Notes under the pieces: generated by a model | What the model was told of the DNA's origin: nothing | Seen by the model: the letters and a program-made list of their open reading frames with translations, nothing else | Databases searched by the model: none | Shown here: piece by piece, positions 41,438 through 49,423 of the stretch | How the letters are laid out: the number at the start of each line of letters is the position of its first letter | Numbering within the stretch: the first letter of the stretch is position 1 | Translations under genes and position numbers: made by a program | NCBI GenBank assembly: GCA_020633825.1 | Contig: JACKCV010000003.1 | Span: 186,001 to 250,000 of the forward strand | From: Fibrobacteria bacterium | GTDB taxonomy: Bacteria; Fibrobacterota; Fibrobacteria; UBA5070 | Direction: 5' to 3' | DNA: 64,000 nucleotides

Positions 41438-42349
41438 ATGCATAAGTCCTCCCTGTACCTCGCGGCGGCGCTCCTGACGGCGCCGGCGACGAGGGCCGAC
41501 GCCCCCCTCCCCCAGGCCCTTCCGCTTGGGGACTCCATCCCGACGCAACCGGGACCGACCGTCTGGCAGGCGGCACTGGCTTCCCTGGTCGTGCCGGGAG
41601 CCGGCCAGTGGATGAACGGCCACCCCGTCCGGGGGAGCATCCTCGGAACCATGGAACTGTGGATGTACGGGGACGCCCTGCAACGGAATCTGTCCGGCAT
41701 TCCCCGCCTCCGGGAGGACCGGGACGCCATCCTGGTTTCCCTGATGGAGACCCGGTCGCGACTGACCGGCGACACCACCCTGGCCTCGCGGGAGATCCTG
41801 CTCCAACTGGGCGACAGCCTGTCGACCGCCTCCGGGAACGCCAACATCTCCACGGACTACGTCCATTCCGAAATCGCCTGGGCCCTGGGGGTCCACGCGT
41901 GGGGTGTCGTGGACGCGGCCGAGGACGCCTGGATCCGCAGGGGAGGAACCCGTCCGGTTCGGACCATGGCCCAGGCGGCCTGGGCTTCCGCGCTCCTCCC
42001 CGGTCTCGGACAGATCCTCAACGGACGCTATTCCAAGGCGGCGCTGCTCTACATGGGGATCGGAGGATCGGTGGTCTCCCTGGCGGGCCGCCAGTCCATG
42101 GTCGAGTTCTGGAAGACGGAATCCGACCTCGCGCTCGCGGAAGGCCGTTCGACGCGCATCCCCGCCGAGCAGGCCGACTTCTTCCGCAAGCGCCGCAACC
42201 AGTACATCTGGGGACTCGGACTGCTGTACGTCTACCAGATCCTCGACGCGACCGTGGATGCGCGACTGGCCCGCATGGAGGAAACGTCCACGCTGTCGCT
42301 CGCCCCCGTTTTCGACCGTCCCGGCCTCCGGGCCACCCTGCGATTCTAG
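41438..42349 (+). CDS. DUF5683-like membrane protein with duplicated domain
   Basis: This 303-residue protein has a signal sequence (MHKSSLYLAAALLTAPATRA). It has two copies of a small membrane motif: AALASLVVPGAGQWMNGHPV with RGSILGTMELWMYG, and AAWASALLPGLGQILNGRYS with KAALLYMGIGGSV. The PGxGQxxNG signature is that of DUF5683 proteins of the FCB group. A region with aromatic residues (YIWGLGLLYVYQILDATVDA) forms another helix near the C-terminus. Function is unknown. It is followed after 4 bp by a LacI-family gene. The start at 41438 lies 11 nt from the shared palindromic -10. Confidence 0.7.
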   Translation: MHKSSLYLAAALLTAPATRADAPLPQALPLGDSIPTQPGPTVWQAALASLVVPGAGQWMNGHPVRGSILGTMELWMYGDALQRNLSGIPRLREDRDAILVSLMETRSRLTGDTTLASREILLQLGDSLSTASGNANISTDYVHSEIAWALGVHAWGVVDAAEDAWIRRGGTRPVRTMAQAAWASALLPGLGQILNGRYSKAALLYMGIGGSVVSLAGRQSMVEFWKTESDLALAEGRSTRIPAEQADFFRKRRNQYIWGLGLLYVYQILDATVDARLARMEETSTLSLAPVFDRPGLRATLRF

Positions 42350-42353
42350 GCCC

Positions 42354-43331
42354 ATGGCATCGAGCCGTGTGAGACTGGTGGATCTGGCCCGCCTCGCGGG
42401 CGTCACCACCACCACGGCGAGTCTGGCCCTCAACAACAAGGCCGGCGTCTCCGAGGAGACGCGGGAACGCATCGCGAAACTGGCGCGTGACCTGGGCTAC
42501 GTCCCCCACCAGGGAGCGAGGGCTCTGGCCAAGGGTCGGAGCGGGCTCTGGGCGGCCTGGGTCTCCGGGCCGGAGGAAGTCTGGGCGCGGTGGCTTTCCG
42601 GTCTTTTCGCGCAGACCTCCAGTCGTGTGGTGGTGTCCCGGTTGCCCTCGCGGGATCGTCGTCCCGAAGCGCTCCGCGGCGCCATCGCCGAGGGCCGCGT
42701 GGACGGCTGCCTGGTCTTCGATCCGGAGGGGGACGACGCGGGACTGCAACCTCTCTGGGAATCCGGGATCCCGACGGTCGTGGCGGGTCGGAGATCCCAC
42801 TGGTTCGACTGCGTGGAGATCCACGACCGTCAGGCCCTGGAATCGCTCCTCGGTCGTCTCTCCCTGGGAGGGAGGCGTGCCGTCTCGCTGGTGGCCACCC
42901 GCCACCAGGTGCACCGCGACGACGATCGCCTGCGAGCCTGGCGTACCGCCCAATCGGAACTGGAAGGGGCCTCCCTGGCGACGGTCACGGAGGATTCCCC
43001 GGAGCAGGGAATCCAGGTGGCGAGTCTCTTCCTGTCCCAACCGCGGAGACCGGAGGCGATCCTGTGCCTCGCCGGGGACAAGACCGCGTTGGGAATCGTT
43101 CGGGAAGCGCGCCTGCGAAAGATCTCCGTACCCGGCGAATTGGCGATCGCAGGCTGGGGGGACCTCCCTTTGTCGGGATGGACCGAACCGGAACTGACGA
43201 CGGTCTCGATTCCCTGGGAGGAAGTGGGCGTCCGCAGCGCCTTGGCGCTTTCCAGGCGGGGATCCAGGAAGGACCTGCCCCGAACGCACAAGTCGCTCGA
43301 CGCCCGGGCGATCCTGCGTCGATCGGGGTGA
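42354..43331 (+). CDS. LacI-family transcriptional regulator
   Basis: This 325-residue regulator has an N-terminal helix-turn-helix with hinge (VRLVDLARLAGVTTTTASLA, then LNNKAGVSEETRERIAKLAR and LGYVPHQGARALAKGRSG). The ligand-binding domain is periplasmic-binding-like: GAIAEGRVDGCLVFDPEG, GIPTVVAGR, EAILCLAGDKTALGIVREA, VPGELAIAGWGDLPL and EPELTTVSIPWEEVG. The second half of the recognition helix reads TTTASLALNN, close to the usual VSxVLN. Neighbours contain no sugar transporter, so its target is unknown; it follows the DUF5683-like gene after 4 bp, and a terminator follows it. Confidence 0.9.
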   Translation: MASSRVRLVDLARLAGVTTTTASLALNNKAGVSEETRERIAKLARDLGYVPHQGARALAKGRSGLWAAWVSGPEEVWARWLSGLFAQTSSRVVVSRLPSRDRRPEALRGAIAEGRVDGCLVFDPEGDDAGLQPLWESGIPTVVAGRRSHWFDCVEIHDRQALESLLGRLSLGGRRAVSLVATRHQVHRDDDRLRAWRTAQSELEGASLATVTEDSPEQGIQVASLFLSQPRRPEAILCLAGDKTALGIVREARLRKISVPGELAIAGWGDLPLSGWTEPELTTVSIPWEEVGVRSALALSRRGSRKDLPRTHKSLDARAILRRSG

Positions 43332-43365
43332 ATCCCTCCACGCCGATGCGTCGGTGCGGAGGGAT
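43332..43365 (+). terminator. Terminator hairpin after the LacI gene
   Basis: ATCCCTCC pairs with GGAGGGAT (8 bp), and inside it CGCCGA pairs with TCGGTG (one G-T) around the tip TGCG. It starts right after the stop codon, and also lies 36 bp past the stop of the converging small gene. No long T-run follows. Confidence 0.6.
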
Positions 43366-43400
43366 GTCTCGGACAAGGGCTCCGAACGGGGAGGAGGAGG

Positions 43401-43577
43401 TCAGTCGACGTCTCGGCTCGATTTGCCCGGGCTCCACAACGCCCAGGCGAAGAGCACTCCCATCACCAGGAGCCCGATCCCCATCCCCAGCAGGATCTGC
43501 TGGGCGCGGACTCGGGATCCATGCCGACGGAAATACGGATGGTACAGGTTTTCCTTCACATAATCGGGAATGTTCAT
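43401..43577 (-). CDS. Small single-pass membrane protein, 58 aa
   Basis: This 58-residue protein has one transmembrane helix (residues 28-49, QILLGMGIGLLVMGVLFAWA) and a basic, aromatic N-terminal part (DYVKENLYHPYFRRHGSRVR). GGAGAGG precedes ATG 43577 by a few bases; ATG 43580 is an alternative. It is not recognised; it might be an accessory subunit of a membrane complex. Small size, clear ribosome binding site and the terminator beyond its end support a real gene. Confidence 0.6.
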   Translation of the reverse strand: MNIPDYVKENLYHPYFRRHGSRVRAQQILLGMGIGLLVMGVLFAWALWSPGKSSRDVD

Positions 43578-43722
43578 CATGCCTCTCCACTTCTGGTGGT
43601 CGGGGGGACTCGGCGCGGGTAACCGACGGACCTTGACGTTCCGCCGTCCTGGCCGCCGCTTCCCCCGGGAGATCGATCCGGGTTTCTCGGCCACGCGGGA
43701 GGAGTCTACGCTCCCCCCGACG

Positions 43723-43762
43723 GGTCGCGGTTTCCCGCGACCGGAGAATTCCCCCGGTCGCG
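43723..43762. terminator. Competing hairpins downstream of the 66-aa membrane gene
   Basis: On the minus strand GGTCGCGG pairs with CCGCGACC (43723-43742) around a GAAA tetraloop. Alternatively CGCGACCGG (43736-43744) pairs with CCGGTCGCG (43754-43762). The arms GGTCGCG/CGCGACC are the same as those bounding each unit of the minisatellite at 5964-7810. They lie just after the stop at 43780. Confidence 0.5.
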
Positions 43763-43779
43763 AATCCAGGGACGGTGCG

Positions 43780-43980
43780 TCAGATTTCGACAGCCTGGCC
43801 GCGCATCTTCCCGTAGGCACCGGAGACCGCGGAGCGGGCGCCCGATACGCCACCCTTGATCTTGCCCACCACGCTCTCGGTCAGGACCTGCACGTCTTCG
43901 TCGTCCCGGTGGAGATACCAGAACAGGAGGACAGCGCCGGAAAGGGCGAGGAACAATCCAAAAACGAACCATTTGCGCAC
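43780..43980 (-). CDS. Small single-pass membrane protein, 66 aa
   Basis: This 66-residue protein has an N-terminal transmembrane helix (residues 4-22, WFVFGLFLALSGAVLLFWYL) followed by an acidic stretch and a glycine/alanine-rich tail (GKIKGGVSGARSAVSGAYGK). It starts with GTG at 43980, with AGGAGG 6 nt upstream, one of the strongest ribosome binding sites here. It is not recognised; the tail suggests an amphipathic helix or YtxH-like protein. Its expression is likely substantial given the ribosome binding site. Confidence 0.65.
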   Translation of the reverse strand: MRKWFVFGLFLALSGAVLLFWYLHRDDEDVQVLTESVVGKIKGGVSGARSAVSGAYGKMRGQAVEI

Positions 43981-44108
43981 GGAACACCTCCTATGGGGGG
44001 GGTTTCAGGGAGAATCGCGACAGGGTACAAGGTACCATGGCCCGGGGGGGTGCGACCAGCTCAATCTTGCACACCCCGCACCGAGCCTTCGGCATCCCTC
44101 GGGGTGAG

Positions 44109-44114
44109 TACCTT
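44109..44114 (+). promoter_or_regulatory. -10 hexamer TACCTT of the pfkB-mqnB-mqnD operon
   Basis: TACCTT, then GGTGCC and the ATG at 44121: a 6-nt spacer. Confidence 0.55.
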
Positions 44115-44120
44115 GGTGCC

Positions 44121-45059
44121 ATGAGTCCTGATCGGATGATCCTGGTGCTGGGAGCGAACCCGGCTTGGCAAAAGATCGCCCGTTGCACGCGGTTGCAACC
44201 CGGGGAGGTGAATCGTCTGCGATCCCTGGAGATCTGCGCGGCGGGCAAAGGGATGAATTGCGCCCAAGCCCTGGTCCGCCGCGGGGAGCGCACCTTGCTC
44301 CTGGGGGGATGCGGGCCCGGAGAGACGTCCTGGGAAGAGGCTTGCGGCGACCTCGGCGTGGAAGCGGCCTCGTTCCCCCTCGAAGGGGGGATCCGCAACG
44401 CCATCACCATCCTCGACGAGACCACCGGCCTGTCCACCGAGCTCGTGGAAGAAGGCCCTTCGGCCGCGCACGGCGCCGAACAGCTGGTCCAGATCCTCCT
44501 CGAACAGAGGCTCCCCAACGCCAAGGCTCTCGCCATCTGCGGCTCCTTCCCGGCGAGGCTCGACCCGGACTGCGCCCTCGACGCATGGATGCGCCATCCC
44601 GCCCCCTTGGTCGTCGACAGCGTGGATTTCACGCGGCGGCTGCAACTGCCCGATGGGTTTCTGCGGGTCGTGGTGAAACTGAATCTTCAGGAATGGCGAT
44701 CGATCCTCGGGGAGCATTCCCCGGAAGAGGTCCTCCGCCAGGCCCAGTCGAAATGGCCGGGAATCGAACCCATCGCGACCCTCGGTTCCGAAGGCTCCAT
44801 CGCCCTCGACACCTTCGGCGGCCTGCTCCGGATCCCTTCGCCCGCCTTCCCCGGGACCAGCGTCCTGCATCCGATCGGGGCCGGGGATGCGTTCTGCGCG
44901 GGATTGACGACCATCATCGGACACGAAGGCTCCCTCCTGGAAGCCATGTTGGAGGGCTCGGCGATGGCTCGCGCCTCCTGCATGCACCGACTCCCGGGAA
45001 GATTCGACGACGCCGAACTCCCACGGTGCCGGGACGACATCCACTTCGCCATGTCATGA
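44121..45059 (+). CDS. PfkB-family carbohydrate kinase
   Basis: This 312-residue kinase resembles the 1-phosphofructokinase/tagatose-6-phosphate branch of PfkB: LEICAAGKGMNCAQALVRRG near the N-terminus, TLGSEGSIALDTFGGLL, and the signature HPIGAGDAFCAGLTTIIG with the catalytic aspartate (GAGD). Two deviations stand out: the N-terminal NPAxD substrate motif reads NPAWQ, and the usual DTxGAGD has HP in place of DT. It overlaps mqnB as ATGA. Its substrate cannot be read from sequence; coupling to futalosine enzymes suggests a nucleoside or ribose compound, which is inference. Confidence 0.8.
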   Translation: MSPDRMILVLGANPAWQKIARCTRLQPGEVNRLRSLEICAAGKGMNCAQALVRRGERTLLLGGCGPGETSWEEACGDLGVEAASFPLEGGIRNAITILDETTGLSTELVEEGPSAAHGAEQLVQILLEQRLPNAKALAICGSFPARLDPDCALDAWMRHPAPLVVDSVDFTRRLQLPDGFLRVVVKLNLQEWRSILGEHSPEEVLRQAQSKWPGIEPIATLGSEGSIALDTFGGLLRIPSPAFPGTSVLHPIGAGDAFCAGLTTIIGHEGSLLEAMLEGSAMARASCMHRLPGRFDDAELPRCRDDIHFAMS

Positions 45060-45709
45060 CCACGAACCTCCACCGTCTTTGGATCGCCGCCACGGAAGTC
45101 GAGATCCAATCCCTCCCCTGGGCCCTGGGAAATCCTCGCCACGAGGAATGGACCTGGTTCCCCGACGGGAAGGAGGCCGCCCTCCTCACCGGGTGCGGCC
45201 CATCGACCTCCTCGGCCGCACTCGCCTGGTTCCTGGGCAGGCACCGACCGGAAATCGTCATCGGGATCGGCATCGCAGGTGCGCTGCCCGGGTCGGCCTG
45301 CGAGGTGGGCCGAGCCTATCGAGTCCTTGCCGACCGGATGGACGATCTCGGTGCGGAAACCCGATCCGGAGAACTCCTCCCCTTGGGGTTTCCAGGACTG
45401 GAGACCGGAGAACTCCACGACGACTCCCCTCTCCCGCTCCCCCATCTCGCCGGAGTCCGGGGCATCACCGTCGGGATTGCTTCCGGAACCGCGAGAACCG
45501 CCCTTCGCCGACGCTCCCTCGGAGCCGACCTGGAATCCATGGAAGGTGCCGCCTGGTCGACGGTGTGCAAACGGTTCGACGTTCCCTTCGTCCAGATCCG
45601 GGCCGTCTCCAATCTCGCAGGCCCTCGCGATCCGGCCGCGTGGGACATCCCCGCCGCCCTGCAGGCCTTGCGCGAAGCCCTTCAGACCTTCGAGGGAGAC
45701 CCTCCTTGA
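45056..45709 (+). CDS. mqnB: Futalosine hydrolase
   Basis: This 217-residue enzyme of the alternative menaquinone pathway cleaves futalosine to dehypoxanthine futalosine and hypoxanthine. It has the nucleosidase fold: LWIAATEVEIQSLPWAL opening, LLTGCGPSTSSAALAWFL, IVIGIGIAGALPGSACEVGR (glycine-rich nucleoside loop), and ADLESMEGAAWSTVCKRFDV with the catalytic ME in the ESMEGAA motif typical of futalosine hydrolases. The ATG overlaps the kinase stop (ATGA), and its stop overlaps the TTG start of mqnD. The other pathway genes (mqnA, mqnC, mqnE) are not in the window. Confidence 0.87.
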   Translation: MTTNLHRLWIAATEVEIQSLPWALGNPRHEEWTWFPDGKEAALLTGCGPSTSSAALAWFLGRHRPEIVIGIGIAGALPGSACEVGRAYRVLADRMDDLGAETRSGELLPLGFPGLETGELHDDSPLPLPHLAGVRGITVGIASGTARTALRRRSLGADLESMEGAAWSTVCKRFDVPFVQIRAVSNLAGPRDPAAWDIPAALQALREALQTFEGDPP

Positions 45710-46569
45710 ACCTCGCCATCTCCCCCTGTCCGAACGACACCTTCATCTACGAGGAATTCGTCCACGCCATCCTGGAGGACCGCGGTCGAGTCGACCTGCT
45801 CGACATCGCCGAATTGAACACCCTGGCGCGCTCCCCCGAAGGGCCCGACTTGATCAAGGTCTCCTGCGCCAGCGTCCCCGGATTTCTCACGAACTACCGG
45901 GTTCTCCCCGTGGGGGGTGCCTTCGCCGAGGCGGTGGGCCCCTTGGTGATCCGGTCCCCGGACCTTCCGAGCTCCGCGGCGCGGAACGTCGGTCTCCCCG
46001 GCCCGGGAACGACCGCCCATCTCCTGTGGAAATTCTGGAGGGAATCCTCCGGCATCGGCCCGGTTCGGGAAGAATTCCATCGTTTCGACCTGCTGCCGAG
46101 CCTGTGCGCGAACCGGTCCCTGGATCTTGCGGTGGTGATCCATGAATCGCGCTTCGTCTACCAGGATCTGGGGCTGGTCGAGGAAATCGACCTGGGTGCC
46201 TATTGGGACCGCTCCACGGGACTTCCCGTCCCCCTGGGGTGCCTCCTCAGCCGACGCGACAAAGGCCCCGAGTTCGCCGAGTCCGCAACGCGAGCGGTGC
46301 GCCGAAGCCTCCAATCCGCCCTGGAACGTCCGCACCCCTTGACTCCCTGGATCTCCTCCCTGGCGCAGGAAATGGCGCAGGAAGTCCAGGAACAGCACAT
46401 CCGGACCTACGTGACGGAGCGTTCCCTGGATTGCGGGGACGCGGGAATCGAAGCCCTTCGTCGGATCTGGACCCTCGCCGAGGACCACTTGGGGGAGGCT
46501 GGAGCCTCCCGCTCGACCCGCGAAGAGGCCCTGTCGGAACTGGCCCTCCTCCGCGAACGGATTCGCTGA
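45706..46569 (+). CDS. mqnD: 1,4-dihydroxy-6-naphthoate synthase
   Basis: This 287-residue enzyme converts cyclic dehypoxanthine futalosine to 1,4-dihydroxy-6-naphthoate. The N-terminus AISPCPNDTFIYEEFVH is the MqnD signature (MqnA lacks SPCPNDTF). It has the periplasmic-binding fold: DLIKVSCASVPGFLTNYRVL, GGAFAEAVGPLVIRS and VVIHESRFVYQDLGL. It starts with TTG at 45706, overlapping the mqnB stop as TTGA, with GGGAG 8 nt upstream. MqnB, MqnD and NuoA together fit a menaquinone-based respiratory chain. Confidence 0.93.
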   Translation: MNLAISPCPNDTFIYEEFVHAILEDRGRVDLLDIAELNTLARSPEGPDLIKVSCASVPGFLTNYRVLPVGGAFAEAVGPLVIRSPDLPSSAARNVGLPGPGTTAHLLWKFWRESSGIGPVREEFHRFDLLPSLCANRSLDLAVVIHESRFVYQDLGLVEEIDLGAYWDRSTGLPVPLGCLLSRRDKGPEFAESATRAVRRSLQSALERPHPLTPWISSLAQEMAQEVQEQHIRTYVTERSLDCGDAGIEALRRIWTLAEDHLGEAGASRSTREEALSELALLRERIR

Positions 46570-46612
46570 ACGTCTCCCCGGTCGGAAGCCTTCCCGGGAA
46601 AGTGGTTCGGGA

Positions 46613-47569
46613 ATGGCACCCTGGTTCGTCGCCCCGGACGTATCATTGGATTCCAAAAGGAGGAACCAGGCCCTGGCGATCATTTCAGCACTTGCCGTCT
46701 CCCTTGCCCTGGCGGGGAACGGCACCTTGGCCGAGGCCGTACCGGCGCTCGCAACGCCCGCGTGTCTGTCGCTCTCGCCCTTGCGCGCCCTCCCTGCGGC
46801 GCATCTCGACTCCGCCCAGGGTGCGTGGTGGCGGGATCGTCTGATCGATTCCCTGGAACCTCTGCTCGCCGAATCCTCCTGGCAACCTCGTCGCGCGGGC
46901 GACTGTCCCGAGGATGCCCCCATCCTCGACGGCTTCCAGGAACCGGGGGACCTCACCCGCGACGAGGACGGCGCCTTGGTCAAGATCCGCTTGGAATGGC
47001 GGCACCAGTCGGGATCGACCATCGCCCTTCTCGACGATCCCGACCACCCGGAGCAGCAGTTGGGAATCTGGGCTCGTCAGGTCGCTCTTTCGGCACGCCT
47101 CCAATTGGCCTCCGTCGATCTGGAATCGGAGCACCCCTTGTTGGTGCGGCGACTCGACGACAACGACCGCTGGACCAGGATGGGGTCCACCCCGGTCTCC
47201 TGGGCTCAACCTCCCGGCCGCCTGCGGTTGTCCATCCACGCCCCCGGACAAGCCGACCGGATCCTCGATACCCTCCTGATGGCCGGTCGATCGCTGCGAC
47301 TTTCCCTGCCCTCGCAACCGCCGAAACCAAAATCCTTTTGGGAATGGCCGACATTGGGAGCTTCCGCCCTTTGCCTCGCCGCGGGGCTTTGGTATTCTCT
47401 GGAGATGGACAAGGCCTACGCCCAGTATTCGCGCCTTGACCAATCCGCAACTCCTGGAGAATTTTCCTCCTCCTGGGATCGGGTGAGATCCGCAAACCTC
47501 CTGCGCAACTCCTTCCTGGCCGGATCGGGAGCGCTCCTCTCGGTCGCTGCGTACATCCATTTCCGGTGA
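46613..47569 (+). CDS. Unrecognised exported protein with C-terminal membrane segments
   Basis: This 318-residue protein has an N-terminal signal (SKRRNQALAIISALAVSLAL), a mostly beta central part with ALVKIRLEWRHQSGSTIALL, and two C-terminal hydrophobic stretches (LGASALCLAAGLWYSL and NSFLAGSGALLSVAAYIHF). No known domain is recognised. Start choice is open: ATG 46613 is used here; TTG 46646 would give a cleaner signal peptide (SLDSKRRNQ), and CTG 46673 lies 9 nt after an AGGAGG at 46658-46663. It is 44 bp after mqnD and 44 bp before the sigma factor. Confidence 0.5.
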   Translation: MAPWFVAPDVSLDSKRRNQALAIISALAVSLALAGNGTLAEAVPALATPACLSLSPLRALPAAHLDSAQGAWWRDRLIDSLEPLLAESSWQPRRAGDCPEDAPILDGFQEPGDLTRDEDGALVKIRLEWRHQSGSTIALLDDPDHPEQQLGIWARQVALSARLQLASVDLESEHPLLVRRLDDNDRWTRMGSTPVSWAQPPGRLRLSIHAPGQADRILDTLLMAGRSLRLSLPSQPPKPKSFWEWPTLGASALCLAAGLWYSLEMDKAYAQYSRLDQSATPGEFSSSWDRVRSANLLRNSFLAGSGALLSVAAYIHFR

Positions 47570-47612
47570 TCCGCAGGCCGTTTTCAGAATATTCCAAAAA
47601 AGATCATCCAAC

Positions 47613-48209
47613 GTGAACCCTTCGTCTTCCCCCGGCAACCAAAGGATCGAGCCCTCCGACGAGGACTTGGCCAAGTTGGCCGCCACAGGAGACGAACGTG
47701 CCTTCTTCCAACTCTACGACCGGCATCGCCGATACATCCTCACCCTCGTGGTCCGTACCACGGGTCGACGTGACGATGCCGACGATGTGGTCCAGGAATG
47801 CTTCTTCCAGATGCATCGGGCACTCCCGTCCTTCTCCGGTCGCTCCAGTTTCCGCACCTGGCTGCATTCCATCTCGGTGCGCGTCTGCCATTCGAGCACG
47901 CGCAACCGCCTGGCCCAAAGGCGTCGGGGAGACGCGGAAGCCACGAGCCTCGACGACCAACTCGTGGAACAGGATCTCGGCAGCGATGGACGGGACGAGG
48001 AACACCTCTATTCCCTGCGCGACTGGATCCAGAACTGCATGGACCGCATGTCGGCGCTCCACCGCGTCCCGCTCGTCCTCCACCTCCTCGGTGAACTCGA
48101 AATCACGGACATCTCCCGCATCCTCGGCATTCCGGAGGGCTCCGTGAAGTCCCGACTTTTCCATGCCCGCAAGCGCATGGCCACCTGTCTCGAGGCGAGC
48201 GAGCGATGA
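47613..48209 (+). CDS. ECF-type RNA polymerase sigma factor
   Basis: This 198-residue sigma factor has sigma-2 (ERAFFQLYDRHRRYILTLV, then TGRRDDADDVVQECFFQMHR and FSGRSSFRTWLHSISVRVCH) and sigma-4 (LHRVPLVLHLLGELEITDIS, RILGIPEGSVKSRLFHARKR). An acidic linker separates them. It starts with GTG at 47613, with no clear ribosome binding site. The next gene overlaps its stop as ATGA and is a FecR-type regulator, so the pair is a trans-envelope signalling module. Confidence 0.92.
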   Translation: MNPSSSPGNQRIEPSDEDLAKLAATGDERAFFQLYDRHRRYILTLVVRTTGRRDDADDVVQECFFQMHRALPSFSGRSSFRTWLHSISVRVCHSSTRNRLAQRRRGDAEATSLDDQLVEQDLGSDGRDEEHLYSLRDWIQNCMDRMSALHRVPLVLHLLGELEITDISRILGIPEGSVKSRLFHARKRMATCLEASER

Positions 48210-49423
48210 GCACGCAACCGAATTGGGAAACGGTCCTGAAGGAATCGCGTTTCGATCTCCCTCGGGAACGCTGGGACGCCCTGGAAGCCCGGTTGCGCGA
48301 ACGCATCCGCCAGGACGCCGCCCTTTCCGCACCGTCGCCTTCGCCATGGGAACGGGTTTCCGAAGCTTGGACCTGGATCCTCGGCGCCTTCGAACCGGCT
48401 CCGGTTCGCTGGGGAATGGCCGGTGGATTGGCGGTGGCTCTCTTCGCCACCGCGATCCTGTTCCACGGTCCGCAGACCTCCTCCGCCCTTGCCAGTTCCT
48501 TCCAATGGAAGGCCGGGGATGTCCTCGACGCCCAAGGAGTCCGCGACATCCGCTGGGAAGACGCACGCGTCTCCATGCATCTGGACCAGGCTCGGCTGAG
48601 GTTGGAGGAGGACCGCTCCGGAAAGATTCGCCTCCGCCTCGAGTCCGGGACCGCCGCGTTCCAAGTCGACCACAGAACCGCCGAGGAATCCTTCCAAGTG
48701 GCCTTCGACGCCTGCCACATCGAGGTCGTCGGGACGGCCTTCACCATCCGCCTCGATTCCCTGCAATCCAGCGCCACCGTGACGGAAGGTCGGGTCCGCT
48801 TCGTCGGACCCGACCGCCAATCGTTCCTCGACGCGGGACAGTCCCTATCCTGCTACGCCCAAGCCGGCCCCCTGCCTCCCTCCCCCCTGGACACCGCGTC
48901 CACCCTTCCCGTCACCTCCCCGCTCCCTTCCAGCCCTTCCCGGAGCGAGACCTCCCGCCCCGCGCCAGCGACCTCGACGCCTGCCGATCTCGCCTTCCAA
49001 GCGCTGGCGAAGAGCTGCCTGCATCCTGGATCCGCATGCACGGAAGCGCGCGCCGATTTCGTGCGCCGATTCCCCGAGGACGCCCGCTCCCCCGAAGTGG
49101 CCTGGCTGTGGGGCGAGAGCGCCAAGGCCGACGGCGATGTCCGTGACGCCTTGTTCGCATGGGATGTCGCGTCCCGCTCCCAGGGACGTGTCGGGACCCG
49201 TGCGCTGTTGGCGGCCAGCGAGATCCGGTTGGTCCACTTGGCCGATGCGAAGCGAGCCGCCCGCGACCTGGATCGGGCGTTGGCCTCCCTCGACCCCGGC
49301 TCGACCTTGTGGATCCGCGCGTGGAGTCTTCGCCGCGATGCCGCCCGCCGCTTGGGCGACCTCGGGACCGTGGCCCGCGCCGATTCCTTCCTGGCTCAAC
49401 CCGCCCGAGTCGGAGGGCCCTGA
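48206..49423 (+). CDS. FecR-type anti-sigma regulator
   Basis: This 405-residue membrane protein has a cytoplasmic N-terminus of about 65 residues, one transmembrane helix (about 72-90, GGLAVALFATAILFHG), and a FecR domain outside (about 100-210: WKAGDVLDAQGVRDIRWEDA, RLRLESGTAAFQVDHRTAEE, CHIEVVGTAFTIRLDSLQSS and VTEGRVRFVGPDRQSF). A proline/serine-rich linker leads to a tetratricopeptide-like C-terminus (about 260-400: EARADFVRRFPEDARSPEVA) that may bind a partner. The overlap with the sigma factor supports joint control. Confidence 0.85.
   Translation: MSTQPNWETVLKESRFDLPRERWDALEARLRERIRQDAALSAPSPSPWERVSEAWTWILGAFEPAPVRWGMAGGLAVALFATAILFHGPQTSSALASSFQWKAGDVLDAQGVRDIRWEDARVSMHLDQARLRLEEDRSGKIRLRLESGTAAFQVDHRTAEESFQVAFDACHIEVVGTAFTIRLDSLQSSATVTEGRVRFVGPDRQSFLDAGQSLSCYAQAGPLPPSPLDTASTLPVTSPLPSSPSRSETSRPAPATSTPADLAFQALAKSCLHPGSACTEARADFVRRFPEDARSPEVAWLWGESAKADGDVRDALFAWDVASRSQGRVGTRALLAASEIRLVHLADAKRAARDLDRALASLDPGSTLWIRAWSLRRDAARRLGDLGTVARADSFLAQPARVGGP

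Noticed and set aside
44067..44072. TTGCAC as the -35 box of the pfkB-mqn operon
   Set aside because: It lies 36 bp from the -10 hexamer, about twice the normal spacing.
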